From Collinsella sp. (GTDB taxonomy: Bacteria > Actinomycetota > Coriobacteriia > Coriobacteriales > Coriobacteriaceae), in the NCBI GenBank assembly GCA_018382125.1, contig JAGZQO010000005.1, positions 1 to 64,000 on the forward strand: DNA of 64,000 nucleotides. The letters run 5' to 3'. This document shows, piece by piece, positions 44,980 to 54,257 of this stretch. A program made the position numbers and the translations under genes. The notes under the pieces were generated by a model that saw only the letters and a program-made list of their open reading frames with translations, ran no database searches and was not told the DNA's origin. Numbering within the stretch: the stretch's first letter is position 1; every line of letters starts with the position of its first letter.

Positions 44980-45960
44980 CTAGACATTCATGAGCTGATG
45001 CCCAAGTTTGAGCGTCTTGAGACCGCTCTCCCCCTCCTCGCCATCGAGTGCGTCGAGCAGCATATTGGTCGCCTCGACGCCGCTGGTCAGGTAGCCGTAA
45101 TGCACGGTGGGAATGCCGCCCGTCAGCGCGCTCAAAAATGCGTTGTCGCCAAAACCGCTCACGCGGTGCACGCCCTCGCCCATACCGCGCACCTCGTCAA
45201 GCGCGCGCAAGGCGCCCGCCGCCATGGTGTCGGTCGCGCAGGCGATAAACGAAACATCGGGCACTTCGCCCAGCAGCTCGCGCGACGCACGATAGCCGGA
45301 ATCGAGGGTAAAGGACCCGCGGCGAATCAGCTCGGGATCGAGCGCAACACCCGCGGCGCGTAAGCCCGCTTCAAAACCACGACGACGGTCGTAACCGGCG
45401 GCACGGTCTTCCTCGGTAACACCGATATAGGCAATCTTGCCCTCAACATGCTTCGCGAGCGCCTGGCCCAGCTCAAAGGCGGCCTCGTAATCGTCATGGT
45501 AGACGCAAGCCGCGCCCTCGACGTTTTGACCGATCAGCACAATGGGCACACGGCAAGACGCAATGGCCGCACGATGTTCGTCGGTGATCATGGTCGCCAC
45601 GAGCACGATGCCATCGACCGGGTGGTTCTGGAACAGGTCGAGATACTCGAGCTCACGCTCGGCCACGTTATCAGTATTCGCGAGCAGCATCTGGTAGCCA
45701 CGGCGACCGAGCACCTGGCCAATACCGGCGGTAATGCGGCTCACGGATTCCGAGTTAATCTTAGGCACGATGACGCCGATGAGCTTGGTGGAACCGGTGC
45801 GCAGCGCGCGAGCCTGACTAGATCGCACGTATCCGGTCAGCTCAATCGCCTGCTTAATGCGCTCGGCCTTGTCCGCCGAGATATATCCACCGTTGAGGTA
45901 GCGCGAGACCGCGGCGCTCGAAACGCCAGCCAACTCGGCCACATCTTTCATCTTTACCAC
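44980..45960 (-). CDS. scrR: LacI family transcriptional regulator of the sucrose cluster
   Basis: The 326-residue protein starts VVKMKDVAELAGVSSAAVSRYLNGGYISAD, a canonical LacI helix-turn-helix with hinge (SRYLNG, then ...SSQARALRTGSTKLIGVIVP). The periplasmic-binding-like effector domain follows, with FGDNAFLSALTGGIPTVHYG near the end. The GTG at 45960 is favoured by AGGGG 6 nt before it; ATG 45951 also works. Genes run scrR-scrA-scrB in one direction; operators lie before scrA and before scrR, so autoregulation and sucrose or fructose induction are expected. Confidence 0.88.
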   Translation of the reverse strand: MVKMKDVAELAGVSSAAVSRYLNGGYISADKAERIKQAIELTGYVRSSQARALRTGSTKLIGVIVPKINSESVSRITAGIGQVLGRRGYQMLLANTDNVAERELEYLDLFQNHPVDGIVLVATMITDEHRAAIASCRVPIVLIGQNVEGAACVYHDDYEAAFELGQALAKHVEGKIAYIGVTEEDRAAGYDRRRGFEAGLRAAGVALDPELIRRGSFTLDSGYRASRELLGEVPDVSFIACATDTMAAGALRALDEVRGMGEGVHRVSGFGDNAFLSALTGGIPTVHYGYLTSGVEATNMLLDALDGEEGESGLKTLKLGHQLMNV

Positions 45961-45975
45961 GAGCACCCCTGTCAT

Positions 45976-45989
45976 TGAAATCGCTTTCA
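45976..45989 (-). promoter_or_regulatory. LacI-type operator at the scrR start
   Basis: TGAAATCGCTTTCA has 5-bp arms TGAAA/TTTCA around TCGC, resembling the scrA operators. It lies 16 bp upstream of the scrR start, a position expected for autorepression. Confidence 0.7.
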
Positions 45990-46053
45990 CCATGATACCC
46001 GTGACGGCGCTTCGGATAAATCAATATCACCCAGGTCGAGCAAACGTCAGCGA

Positions 46054-46153
46054 GCGGGCAGCTGCCGTGGCGAGGTGCCGCGAAAGAGGAGCGAAGCGTA
46101 CTTCATGTACGCGAGCGACGGTTTGAGCGGCAGATCGCCCGGCAGATGCCCGC
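46054..46153. repeat. 100-bp palindromic element after the pel/CotH operon
   Basis: Nested arms: GCGGGCAGCTGCCG with CGGCAGATGCCCGC (13 of 14 paired), GGCGAGGTGCCGC with GCGGCAGATCGCC, and a central GCGTAC TTCAT GTACGC around 46104. The whole element is symmetric about 46103-46104. It lies in the gap between scrR and the DUF4956 gene. Confidence 0.75.
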
Positions 46154-46167
46154 GCAGCGTCGAGCGG

Positions 46168-46191
46168 TCCGGCGTTCGTTAGAACACCGGA
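46168..46191 (-). terminator. Possible terminator of the pel-CotH-polyP operon
   Basis: TCCGGTGTTC / GAACGCCGGA 10-bp stem with a 4-nt loop, 7 bp past the DUF4956 stop on the minus strand. No U-tract follows, so termination would be weak or Rho-assisted. Confidence 0.4.
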
Positions 46192-46197
46192 ACATAG

Positions 46198-46863
46198 TTA
46201 TCCATGATACTCGCCGTTGTACTGGATGAGCGTCAGGTCTTTCACGCCGTCGAGCGCGCGAATGGCGTCGGCATAGGGCATATCCGCACCGTCAGAGAAC
46301 ACCTCGACGGCCATCTCGACCTTGTCGCCGCGCATCGTCTTGGATTTGACGGAAAACTTGGTGCGCCCAAACGCGCGCACGATATCGTCGCCGGTGGTCT
46401 GGCCCGTGTAGTGGATGACCATCATGTACACGCGCGACTTGTCCTGGTGGCTCGCAAAGCCGGCGATCATCACCACGATCACCACCGCCGTGAGCCCCAC
46501 GAGCGCGTACATGCCGGCGCCGGCCGTAATGCCCGTGGTAATGGCCCAAAACAGATACAGCAGGTCGAGCGGGTCCTTGACCGCCGTACGGTAGCGGACG
46601 ATGGACAAAGCGCCCACCATACCGAGCGAGATGACCACGTTCGTCGAGATCGCAAGCGTAACCATGCAGGTAAGCACGCACATACCCACGAGCGTCACGG
46701 CAAAGCTGCGCGAATACACCACGCCGGTAAAAAAGCGCTTGTACACGCAATAGATCAGGATGCCCATGGCGAGCGCAACGAGCAGCGACAGGCCGATCTT
46801 GGCAGGGTCGACCTGACCAAACGCCTCCAAGACGGAGTTCTTAAAAAAGTCCCTGGTGCTCAT
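46198..46863 (-). CDS. DUF4956 membrane protein
   Basis: The 221-residue protein has membrane segments at about 22-41, 53-73 and 101-138 and a soluble C-terminal domain of ~75 residues. The stretch SLGMVGALSIVRYRTAVKDPLDLLY is the DUF4956 landmark. Function unknown. In many bacteria DUF4956 is encoded next to a VTC-domain polyphosphate polymerase and CotH, exactly as here (3-bp gap to the VTC gene), so a role with them at the membrane is inferred. Confidence 0.88.
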   Translation of the reverse strand: MSTRDFFKNSVLEAFGQVDPAKIGLSLLVALAMGILIYCVYKRFFTGVVYSRSFAVTLVGMCVLTCMVTLAISTNVVISLGMVGALSIVRYRTAVKDPLDLLYLFWAITTGITAGAGMYALVGLTAVVIVVMIAGFASHQDKSRVYMMVIHYTGQTTGDDIVRAFGRTKFSVKSKTMRGDKVEMAVEVFSDGADMPYADAIRALDGVKDLTLIQYNGEYHG

Positions 46864-46866
46864 GGT

Positions 46867-47658
46867 CTAAATATCCCCTCGGTTCTCAAAATCCGATTCC
46901 CAGTAGTTAAAACCGCGCAGGTAGGCGGTCTTTTCGTAACACAGGCAGTACTTGGAGACCGCCGTAAGCTCGGCCGCGTCAGGCGGCACCATATCGCGCA
47001 CCAGCTGCGGGCAAAACTCCGTAAACTTGACCTCCATCACCAGCTTGCCGGGCTCCAAGACCGGCAACGCGGGCAGTGTCGCATCAAAGATGTCAAAGCT
47101 CCCCACCGCGGCACGCACGTTACTATCAAAGGTAATGCGCACGGTGCCCTCGTCCATCACCCACGGCTCGCGCTCGTAGTCCACGATGGTCCGCGGGCGC
47201 ATCATGTTGCAGATGCACTCGATGTAGAACTCGCGGCACAGCTGGTGGGGACTTCTCAACAAAAAGTCGTACTCGCCGGCCAGGATGCGCTCAAACTCGT
47301 CGCGCGTAAGCGGCGCGTCCTCCTTGTAGATCCAGCTGCCGTACTTCTTTTTACGCTCGAGCTTAATCACCTTATCGCTGCCGTTATAGATGCGCACGCG
47401 ATACTTATTTCGCATGAGAATGCCGGCATCTTTTTCCTCGTAAGCAGAGTTGCTGTAGTCATCGAAGTACAGGCTGCGAATGGTGTAACCGCCCGAGCGC
47501 GCATGCTTGTCCAGCTTAAACACCGGCGACATGCGGCAGGCAAGCGCAGCGTGCTCACCCTCGTTGATGAGATATTTGAGCTCGTGGCGGTAGCGCTCCT
47601 GCGTGCTGCGCTCGGGCGGAGCCGCCAAGCGCTCAAGCAGTGCGCTAGCCCTCCTCAT
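46867..47658 (-). CDS. VTC-domain polyphosphate polymerase-like protein
   Basis: The 263 residues contain the VTC fold landmarks: basic N-terminus YRHELKYLINEGEHAAL, IRSLYFDDYSNSAYEEK, VRIYNGSDKVIKLERKKK, IVDYEREPWV, and LVMEVKFTEF near the end, lining the triphosphate tunnel with Arg, Lys and Glu. Eukaryotic Vtc4 makes polyphosphate from ATP in this tunnel; the bacterial product is presumed the same. The start overlaps the cotH stop by 14 nt. Its presence at the end of a Pel operon is notable. Confidence 0.88.
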   Translation of the reverse strand: MRRASALLERLAAPPERSTQERYRHELKYLINEGEHAALACRMSPVFKLDKHARSGGYTIRSLYFDDYSNSAYEEKDAGILMRNKYRVRIYNGSDKVIKLERKKKYGSWIYKEDAPLTRDEFERILAGEYDFLLRSPHQLCREFYIECICNMMRPRTIVDYEREPWVMDEGTVRITFDSNVRAAVGSFDIFDATLPALPVLEPGKLVMEVKFTEFCPQLVRDMVPPDAAELTAVSKYCLCYEKTAYLRGFNYWESDFENRGDI

Positions 47659-49414
47659 ACGTATCCTCCACGACCTTACCGCCGTCCTGCACGTAAAAGC
47701 ACTTCATGCCGTACTGCTTGCCATCGTCGGTCACATAGTAGTCAAACGCATCCTGCGTATAGCCGTCTGAGTTGGTGGCGCGCACGCGTACAAAATACTG
47801 GCCGGCATCGGGTGCATCGCAGGTCACCTCGGGCAGCAGCACGTCCTCGGCCCTAAAAAGCACGTCGCTTATGACATAGTCGTGCGCCAGCTCCACGGTA
47901 TAGCGAATGTCACGCGCCTTAAAGTCGTAGGACGCATCCCAGTTAATGCGCAGCTTACCGTTATCGATCTGCGGCACGCCAATGTAGAACGGCATGGGCT
48001 TTTTATAGCTCTCGCGAAAGCTCTTGTAGTTCTCCTCGATCTCGAAGGGAATCGCCGCGGCAATCTGCTCGTATTCGTCCTTGGTGACAGGCAGATTGTC
48101 GATATCGGGCGAAGCAAAGACCAGCGATTCGGTAACCTCGCGATAATGTTTGATCATCTTGCTCAGGCGCGCCTCGGTCATATACGAGCGCAGGTCCTTT
48201 ACGGCGCGGTCGAGCTCGCTGCGGAACGATTTGCTACGCAGTGCACGATTGAATAGCACGTTGCCCCAGTAGTTGCTTACGCCGCGCTCCCAGCTCGCAT
48301 AGTCCGAAAACCCCTTCAGGCCCAGCTCAAGCTTACGCAGCATGCCGTCGTTGTCCCAATCCAAAAAGTACCAGGTATTTGAGTTGAGCGGGCTGTACAG
48401 ATAGCAGTTGCGGTTCTGCTTATCGCAGTTGCCCGTCAGGATCTGAAACGCCATCCAATAGACCAGGTTCTCAGTATCGAAGTAGGTGTCGAGCACATCG
48501 TCGATCTTTTGCGTATCGTCGTTGAGCGCATCGAGCATCTCGATTAACTTGGTATGGTCCGAATCGCCCTTAATCTCGAGCATGCCCTCAAACGCCGTCT
48601 GGTTATAGTCGGGGTCATCTGTGAGCTTAATAGTGTCCTCAAAGCGATGGAAATCGAAACTGTTCACCTTATAGAGATGCCCGCTCTTATCCAGACCGTG
48701 GGCCTTGAGCGCCGTCTTGTTGAGCTGCTCGACCTGCGTAAACAGTCCGTAGTCCTCAAAGGTGTCGTTAGATTTTTCGGTCTGGTCGCACACCCACAAG
48801 TGTACAAACTGCGTGCGCAGGCCCATCATCTGGGGAATGCCGCGGATCAGATCGTAAGCCATCTTGTTACGAAAGCGCATGCCCTCGCCCATGTGCTTGT
48901 TAAGCGCAATCGCATGTTGCTGGCGCCACGTGCCCTTGCCCTTTTTGAGCTCCACCTTGTAGTTCTTTTGCGTATAGGTACTCGACGTCTGACCGCGCAC
49001 CTGCACCGTGGCGTTGGGCGCCTTCTCGCCATAGCCCACCTCGCCAGCAACGGGACCCTTATCATCGCCAGGCTGCAGCAGGCCCATAACCTGATAGCGC
49101 GTCACGCCCATGTCGGCATAGTCATACACCGAGTAGGTATTGATCTCGGCCCAGCTATGATCGGTATTCTCGGAGCTGTTGCCGCGAGAGACCGTCAGGT
49201 ACATACATACGATACCCGAGTCGTCGTAGACCTCGTACAGCTCATCCTTGTCGCGAAGATGCTTGGTCTCGCTAGACGCATCGGCCTTTTTAATCTTGCC
49301 TTGCTTCTTGGTCTTTTTTGTCGAGGATTCGTCCTGCGAAGAGCAGCCCGAAAGCAGCAATGTGCCGGCAGCCGCCTCAATCAAGCGGCGACGCGATATC
49401 ATCCTATCGGTCAT
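47645..49414 (-). CDS. CotH kinase family lipoprotein
   Basis: The 589-residue protein has Arg-rich n-region, hydrophobic core and lipobox (MISRRRLIEAAAGTLLLSGC), so it is an exported lipoprotein. The CotH kinase domain spans ~70-430: NYKVELKKGKGTWRQQHAIALN, LYKVNSFDFHRFED, ILTGNCDKQNRNCYLY and WYFLDWDNDGML (metal-binding Asp in DWDND). CotH of Bacillus phosphorylates spore coat proteins; the substrate here is unknown. A C-terminal fibronectin-like beta domain (~500-570) is suggested by YFVRVRATNSDGYTQ. GGGGAGG precedes ATG 49414; it overlaps the pelG end by 11 nt. Confidence 0.88.
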   Translation of the reverse strand: MTDRMISRRRLIEAAAGTLLLSGCSSQDESSTKKTKKQGKIKKADASSETKHLRDKDELYEVYDDSGIVCMYLTVSRGNSSENTDHSWAEINTYSVYDYADMGVTRYQVMGLLQPGDDKGPVAGEVGYGEKAPNATVQVRGQTSSTYTQKNYKVELKKGKGTWRQQHAIALNKHMGEGMRFRNKMAYDLIRGIPQMMGLRTQFVHLWVCDQTEKSNDTFEDYGLFTQVEQLNKTALKAHGLDKSGHLYKVNSFDFHRFEDTIKLTDDPDYNQTAFEGMLEIKGDSDHTKLIEMLDALNDDTQKIDDVLDTYFDTENLVYWMAFQILTGNCDKQNRNCYLYSPLNSNTWYFLDWDNDGMLRKLELGLKGFSDYASWERGVSNYWGNVLFNRALRSKSFRSELDRAVKDLRSYMTEARLSKMIKHYREVTESLVFASPDIDNLPVTKDEYEQIAAAIPFEIEENYKSFRESYKKPMPFYIGVPQIDNGKLRINWDASYDFKARDIRYTVELAHDYVISDVLFRAEDVLLPEVTCDAPDAGQYFVRVRATNSDGYTQDAFDYYVTDDGKQYGMKCFYVQDGGKVVEDTYEEG

Positions 49415-50949
49415 CAGGACCTCCCCAACGATTGCGATACACGCGAACCACCGTGCGCTCAAACGCACCATGCGGCTCGCCCTCTAGACGCAGTTCCTCG
49501 TAGCGCTGTTCGGCACGGTCAAGCAAGCGGCCCAGCTCCGTAAAGCGCCCCTTCTTGTCGGTCGCCACAATGGGCTGCTGGCTCAGAATACGATACGGCA
49601 AGTTGGCGGTATAGGTATCGAGCCGCATTAGGGCCACAACAAAAAATACCGCCGCGCCGAGCAAAAAGCCAAAGCCATAAAACTGCTGCGGAAAGAACAG
49701 CGAGACGACGGTCGCCAGCCCCGCCACGCCCGCGAACAGCCCGGAGGCAAGCACGGCGCCCTTGTAGTCGGTAAAGTACAGCAAGATCAGCAGAATCGTA
49801 TTGCCCACGGCATACAGGCCATAGCCCACGCACAGCGTGCGAAAATACCCGTGCATAAGGTTGTTAAAGCCCAGTGGCAGGGCCGAGAGCACCGTGGTCT
49901 CGAGCGAAATGACCGCCGCGGTCACAAACAGCTGCTTGAGCGCACAAAAGCGCAGTTCGCTGTTGAGCGTGGAGAGCATCTCCTCCTCGGCCACCACAAT
50001 ATCGCCTACCACGCCGCCGTCATTGAACAGGCTGTAGTAGTCACGGTAGCGCGGATAGAAGTTGACCTCGACCGAGACCACAAAGTTGACGGTCGTGACC
50101 AGGATCGTCAAAAACGCGATGAGCGCCGGCACATCGTAGTAGGGCGCACCATAAAACAAGCCCTTGACCTGCACGCCAATGGGACCGGCCCAAATAATCA
50201 CCAGGTGCGCAAAGAGTCCCAGATTGGTTAACAGGCCCGTGAGCGCCAGCGGCATAAACTGATCGAGCCACCGCAAAAAGGGCCAGGGGCTGCGGTCGCT
50301 CTGAGGAAAATACCGGTACAGCAGCACCACGTCCCAGGCGAGCATGACGCCGTAGCCCAGAGCAATTGACGCCAACAGGCCCTCGACCGGCGGCAGTCCC
50401 AGCGCCAGCGCGGCCAGGGCGCACAGGCACGCCACGCCAATGGCAGCCGCAAAGCTGCACAGGATGCCGCGGTAGTCCTTGATGGCCGTGAGGTAACTCA
50501 TGCCGTTCCAGTTGACGATCATAATGTTGAACAGCCACAGGCACAGCAGCCCCCTGCAGCAGCGTGGCACCCGAGAACAGCAAAAAGACGCCGTAGAGCA
50601 CCGTGCCCGCAACGAGCATGACAGCATTGGAGCCCCAAAACGAAGGCAGAATCTCGTCCTCGCGCTCGGCAAAAAGCATGTCGGCCAAAAAGCGCGTGAC
50701 CGGCATAGAGAAAAAACTCGTGAGCGTGAGCGACGCCAGCAGCGTATAGGTCACCATGCACACCAGCAGATCTTGGTTGGCACGGCCCACACCCCACAGA
50801 CCGCACAGCACCAAGATACCCACCTGGAGCAGCACGCCCAGCAGCATGGGGCCCGTGCACACAATGCCAGCGTAGCCATAGGCGCGCATCGTGGCAAACA
50901 GACCCTTGCGCCTAAACAGGCGCTTGAGCTCAAAACCGATTCCGGCCAC
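49404..50949 (-). pseudogene. pelG: Pel polysaccharide transporter PelG, frameshifted
   Basis: The N-terminal frame (from ATG 50949, MAGIGFELKRLFRRKGLFA) runs to about SGATLLQG and then loses homology; the -1/+1 frame resumes exactly there with LLCLWLFNIMIVNWNGMSYL and continues through ~10 hydrophobic helices to WGGPDDR. The switch falls on a run of five G (minus strand; 50550-50554 on plus). With four G the two parts join perfectly into one ~515-residue multi-pass protein of the PelG family (MATE/MOP-like). A sequencing error, phase variation or true loss cannot be told apart. It starts 3 bp after the pelF stop. Confidence 0.88.
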
Positions 50950-50952
50950 CGG

Positions 50953-52380
50953 CTACTCCCCCTCTCTGGGCAGGTCAAACGCTTGCGCCGTCTCGTCGTA
51001 CAGCGCGCGATAGTTGGCGAGCATCTGCTCGTGCAAGAAGTACGTGGCAACGCGACGCTGGCCGCGCTCCCCCATCTCAATGCGACGAGCGCGGCTTGTG
51101 CACATGCGTTCCATGGCATCGGCCAAGCCCTTGCGATACATAGGCGGCGTCACAAAACCCGCCACGCCAAAATCATCGCCCGGTGCGCCTTCGAGCAGCT
51201 CGCGGCAGCAGCCCACCTCGGTCGTCACGCAGGGACGGCGCGCGGCAAGCGACTCCAGCACGCTGAGCGGCTGGCCCTCGGAGATGCTCGTCAAAATGGT
51301 AAAGTCGAGCTTTTCCATGTACTCGACCACGTTGACGCGGCCGGTAAAGATCAGGTCGCGCACGCCCAGGGTTTCGACCAGCGCGTGGCACTCGGCGCCG
51401 TACTCCTCGTCGTCCACGCCGCCCATGATGTGCAGGCGCACCTTGGGCAGGCGCTCGTGCAGCTCAAAGAAGGCATAAATCATGGTCTTGACATCCTTGA
51501 TGGGCGCCAGGCGCACCACCGCGCCAATGTCCACCCAGCCGTCATCTTGCTTTAAGGGAATATCCTCAAAGCGGTCGAACTGGATGCCGTTGGGGATGAC
51601 TAGGCATTTACCCGCATCGCAGCCCATATCGATCTGCGTCTTGCGGGCGTTATGGAACAAACTGGTCACGCGGAAGGCGCGGCGGTAGATCTCCTCCGAA
51701 AGCAGGTAGAAAAAGCGAATCCAGCGGTCCTTAAACGACGGCACCACCCAATCGGCGCGAATGATCTCTTCCTCGCGCTCGCGGGTATAGATGCCATGCT
51801 CGGTCAGCAGCACCGGCGCATGGTGAACGCTTGAGCCCAGGCAGGCGAGCAGGCCACCGTAGCCGGTCGAGATGGCATGGTACACATCGGCCACCGGCAC
51901 CTCGCTGCCCAACAGGTAGAGCACGGGCAGCAACATGGAGCGCATGGTGTGGAATGCATCGGCAAAGGGCGTATAGGGATACTCGGCCAGGCACACGTCG
52001 CGAAAGATATCCATAAACGTGCGGCTCTGCAAAAACGAGAGCGGATGCACGCGACGGCGGTGGAAGATATCAAATAACACGTCCCAGTCCGGATTGGAGA
52101 GCGACACCAGACGGCGTAGCGCCTCGCGCTCACGGTCGTTAAAACTGGCTTCGTGCTGCTCGCCCGAAAGCCGCAGGGCATCGTCTAGGAACACCTCGTG
52201 CACCTCGACCACGTTGCCGGGCAGCTCGTAGACAAACTTGCCGCGGTCGGCAGCATGCGCGCCGATCACCCACAGCACAAACTCGTGCTCGGGCATGGCC
52301 TGGATATAGCCATGCATCCAGGTAGATACGCCGCCGTGCACATAGGGGTAGCAACCCTCGAGTACCAAGCAGATTCTCAT
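50953..52380 (-). CDS. pelF: Pel glycosyltransferase PelF (GT4)
   Basis: Cytoplasmic GT-B enzyme that polymerises the Pel chain from UDP-sugars. The 475 residues start MRICLVLEGCYPYVHGGVS (the PelF N-terminal motif, YPYVHGGVSTW), have HAISTGYGGLLA in the first domain, and in the second domain VIPNGIQFDRF, GAVVRLAPIKDVKT (Arg/Lys of the donor site) and LTSISEGQPLSVLESLA (the E-x7-E nucleotide motif). Four-nucleotide overlap with the upstream deacetylase-like gene and a 3-bp gap to pelG place it in the pel operon. Confidence 0.94.
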   Translation of the reverse strand: MRICLVLEGCYPYVHGGVSTWMHGYIQAMPEHEFVLWVIGAHAADRGKFVYELPGNVVEVHEVFLDDALRLSGEQHEASFNDREREALRRLVSLSNPDWDVLFDIFHRRRVHPLSFLQSRTFMDIFRDVCLAEYPYTPFADAFHTMRSMLLPVLYLLGSEVPVADVYHAISTGYGGLLACLGSSVHHAPVLLTEHGIYTREREEEIIRADWVVPSFKDRWIRFFYLLSEEIYRRAFRVTSLFHNARKTQIDMGCDAGKCLVIPNGIQFDRFEDIPLKQDDGWVDIGAVVRLAPIKDVKTMIYAFFELHERLPKVRLHIMGGVDDEEYGAECHALVETLGVRDLIFTGRVNVVEYMEKLDFTILTSISEGQPLSVLESLAARRPCVTTEVGCCRELLEGAPGDDFGVAGFVTPPMYRKGLADAMERMCTSRARRIEMGERGQRRVATYFLHEQMLANYRALYDETAQAFDLPREGE

Positions 52381-54257
52381 TTATCGCCACCCTCCTTGCG
52401 CTCGATCGTCACGGTCTTATCATTTGCCTTGAGCAGATACAGATTGCCCGTAAGGTGCGTCAGTTCGCCACCCGTGACTGCACCCGGCTCGCCATTATTG
52501 GCGCGGAACATGAGCCACGCCTCGTCGTGGAAATTGCCCAGACTGAGCGTCCAGGCATCCGCACTGGTATTCACGCTCACCGTCACGGACGAAAAACGCT
52601 GGATGGCACCGGAGCACTCCGAGCCGGTCTGGCGGCGCAGGTCGGGCGCAGACTTGGTAAGCCAGTCCAGGTAGTCGGTCAGGCCGCCCTTGTAGACTTC
52701 CCAGCCCTCCTTGGCGCCGCGATCGGGATCCAGCAGGTCATCGGGATGCATAAAGTGAGTACTCACGTAGTGCATGTTGAGCTCGGACACCGCGGCCAGA
52801 CGCATATAGGTGTCATCGACCATGCCGCCCGAGACGATACGCGGCTGCTCCACAATGCCATCGCTCGCCACGCCAAACTCCTGCACGTAGGGCAGGTCGG
52901 TTCCGTCCTCAAAGTACGTGCTTGCAATGGTCTTAATGCGCGGCACATCCTCGCCAATAATCTTGCGGGCGCGGGCCGAAAGGATATTCGACGGCGGCAC
53001 GTAGACCGAGCCGTGCGCGTTGGGCAGTACCTCGTCCTGGAAGGCGATAAGCTCGTTGAGCGATGCAACAAGCGTCTCTTTGTTCTTCCATGTCTTGTAG
53101 TCGTACAGCGTGCCATAGTCGGTATCCCAGAGCGCCAGCGGCTGATGGTTGTAGCCGTGAAAGCCCAGCTCTCCGCCCATCTGCAGCAGCATGCCGCCAA
53201 AATAGCGGAACTGCGTGGTATCGGGTTGGCGCGCGGGCTCGGTCTGGTTGACCGCGTCCTCGTAGTTTTCGATCATCACGCCGGTAAAGCGAACGCCATA
53301 TTTTTGCGCGAGCTTTTGCAGATCGGGCCACCAGACCTTGGCATAAAAGTCGGCGACAGAAAGCCCGTAGTCGCGCTTGATGTAGGTGCCGTCGCCCGAG
53401 GGCACGGGGCTGGGAAAGTCGTCCAGGTAGAAAACGGCGCTGTTGATGACCGGATAGGCCGTGACATCGCCCAGCAGGCTGACCGCCGCGGCGTAAAAGC
53501 CGCGCATGACCTTGTCATAGATACCGATATTGCATACCACGGTGCGCCCGTTACCGCAGGCATTCGACCAAATGAGCGGGGCACCCGCATCACCGGTCTT
53601 AGCCCACACACGAGCCGTCTCGCGCAGCGAAACCGAAAGTGACGAATCAAAGGGGTCCGAGAGCTCGTAGCGCTCTCCCCCGCCCAGCATAAAGTCCTCG
53701 CTCGGCACAATGCTTTCGGCTTTTACATAGTCATATCCGGCCGATTCGATCCCAAGCTTGGAAGCAATAGCCTGCAGGCAGTTCGAGTTATCTGGCGTCA
53801 TGCCCAGCATGAGTGAGCCGCCCACACTCACCCAACTCATCAGATCGGTCAGATGCGTACCCAGTCCGTCAAGCGAGGGCATAAGCACAATCACGCGATC
53901 AAACGACGTGAGCGATGGGATCGCGTCCGCACCGTCGGTGGCAATATCAACATCGCGATGGGCGATCTTCATGTCGAGCAGGATCTGGTCGAACTGTTCC
54001 TTTACGTCCTCGACGCCAGCTTGATCGGAATCGGTAATGACCAGGCACGTGGGCTTTTGGCCAAAGATTGCCGAGGAGGCCGGCACCGCATCGTTGGCGG
54101 CCAGCATCCCCAGCTTATGCTGGCCCGCACTGTACTGCACGCCGGCACGCTCCACCAGCAGCACAGCGGCCATGACAATAAAGACCGCCCACACCACGAG
54201 GAGTCCCATCCAACGAAAGCGCCCTGCACGGTCGCGGATATGTTGCGCCACGCTCAT
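52377..54257 (-). CDS. DUF2194 / PelA-like deacetylase, membrane-anchored
   Basis: The 626-residue protein has one N-terminal membrane helix (~17-37, MGLLVVWAVFIVMAAVLLV) and a long extracytoplasmic part. A first domain resembles a DUF2194/ThuA-like region (SLTSFDRVIVLMPSLDGLGT). The second (~300-560) is a CE4-like deacetylase: YLDDFPSPVPSGDGTY carries the catalytic Asp-Asp, and GFHGYNHQPLAL carries the metal-binding His-x3-His. A role in deacetylating the Pel chain during export is expected, as for PelA in Gram-negative pel operons. Start ATG 54257 overlaps the pelE stop (ATGA). Confidence 0.82.
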   Translation of the reverse strand: MSVAQHIRDRAGRFRWMGLLVVWAVFIVMAAVLLVERAGVQYSAGQHKLGMLAANDAVPASSAIFGQKPTCLVITDSDQAGVEDVKEQFDQILLDMKIAHRDVDIATDGADAIPSLTSFDRVIVLMPSLDGLGTHLTDLMSWVSVGGSLMLGMTPDNSNCLQAIASKLGIESAGYDYVKAESIVPSEDFMLGGGERYELSDPFDSSLSVSLRETARVWAKTGDAGAPLIWSNACGNGRTVVCNIGIYDKVMRGFYAAAVSLLGDVTAYPVINSAVFYLDDFPSPVPSGDGTYIKRDYGLSVADFYAKVWWPDLQKLAQKYGVRFTGVMIENYEDAVNQTEPARQPDTTQFRYFGGMLLQMGGELGFHGYNHQPLALWDTDYGTLYDYKTWKNKETLVASLNELIAFQDEVLPNAHGSVYVPPSNILSARARKIIGEDVPRIKTIASTYFEDGTDLPYVQEFGVASDGIVEQPRIVSGGMVDDTYMRLAAVSELNMHYVSTHFMHPDDLLDPDRGAKEGWEVYKGGLTDYLDWLTKSAPDLRRQTGSECSGAIQRFSSVTVSVNTSADAWTLSLGNFHDEAWLMFRANNGEPGAVTGGELTHLTGNLYLLKANDKTVTIERKEGGDK

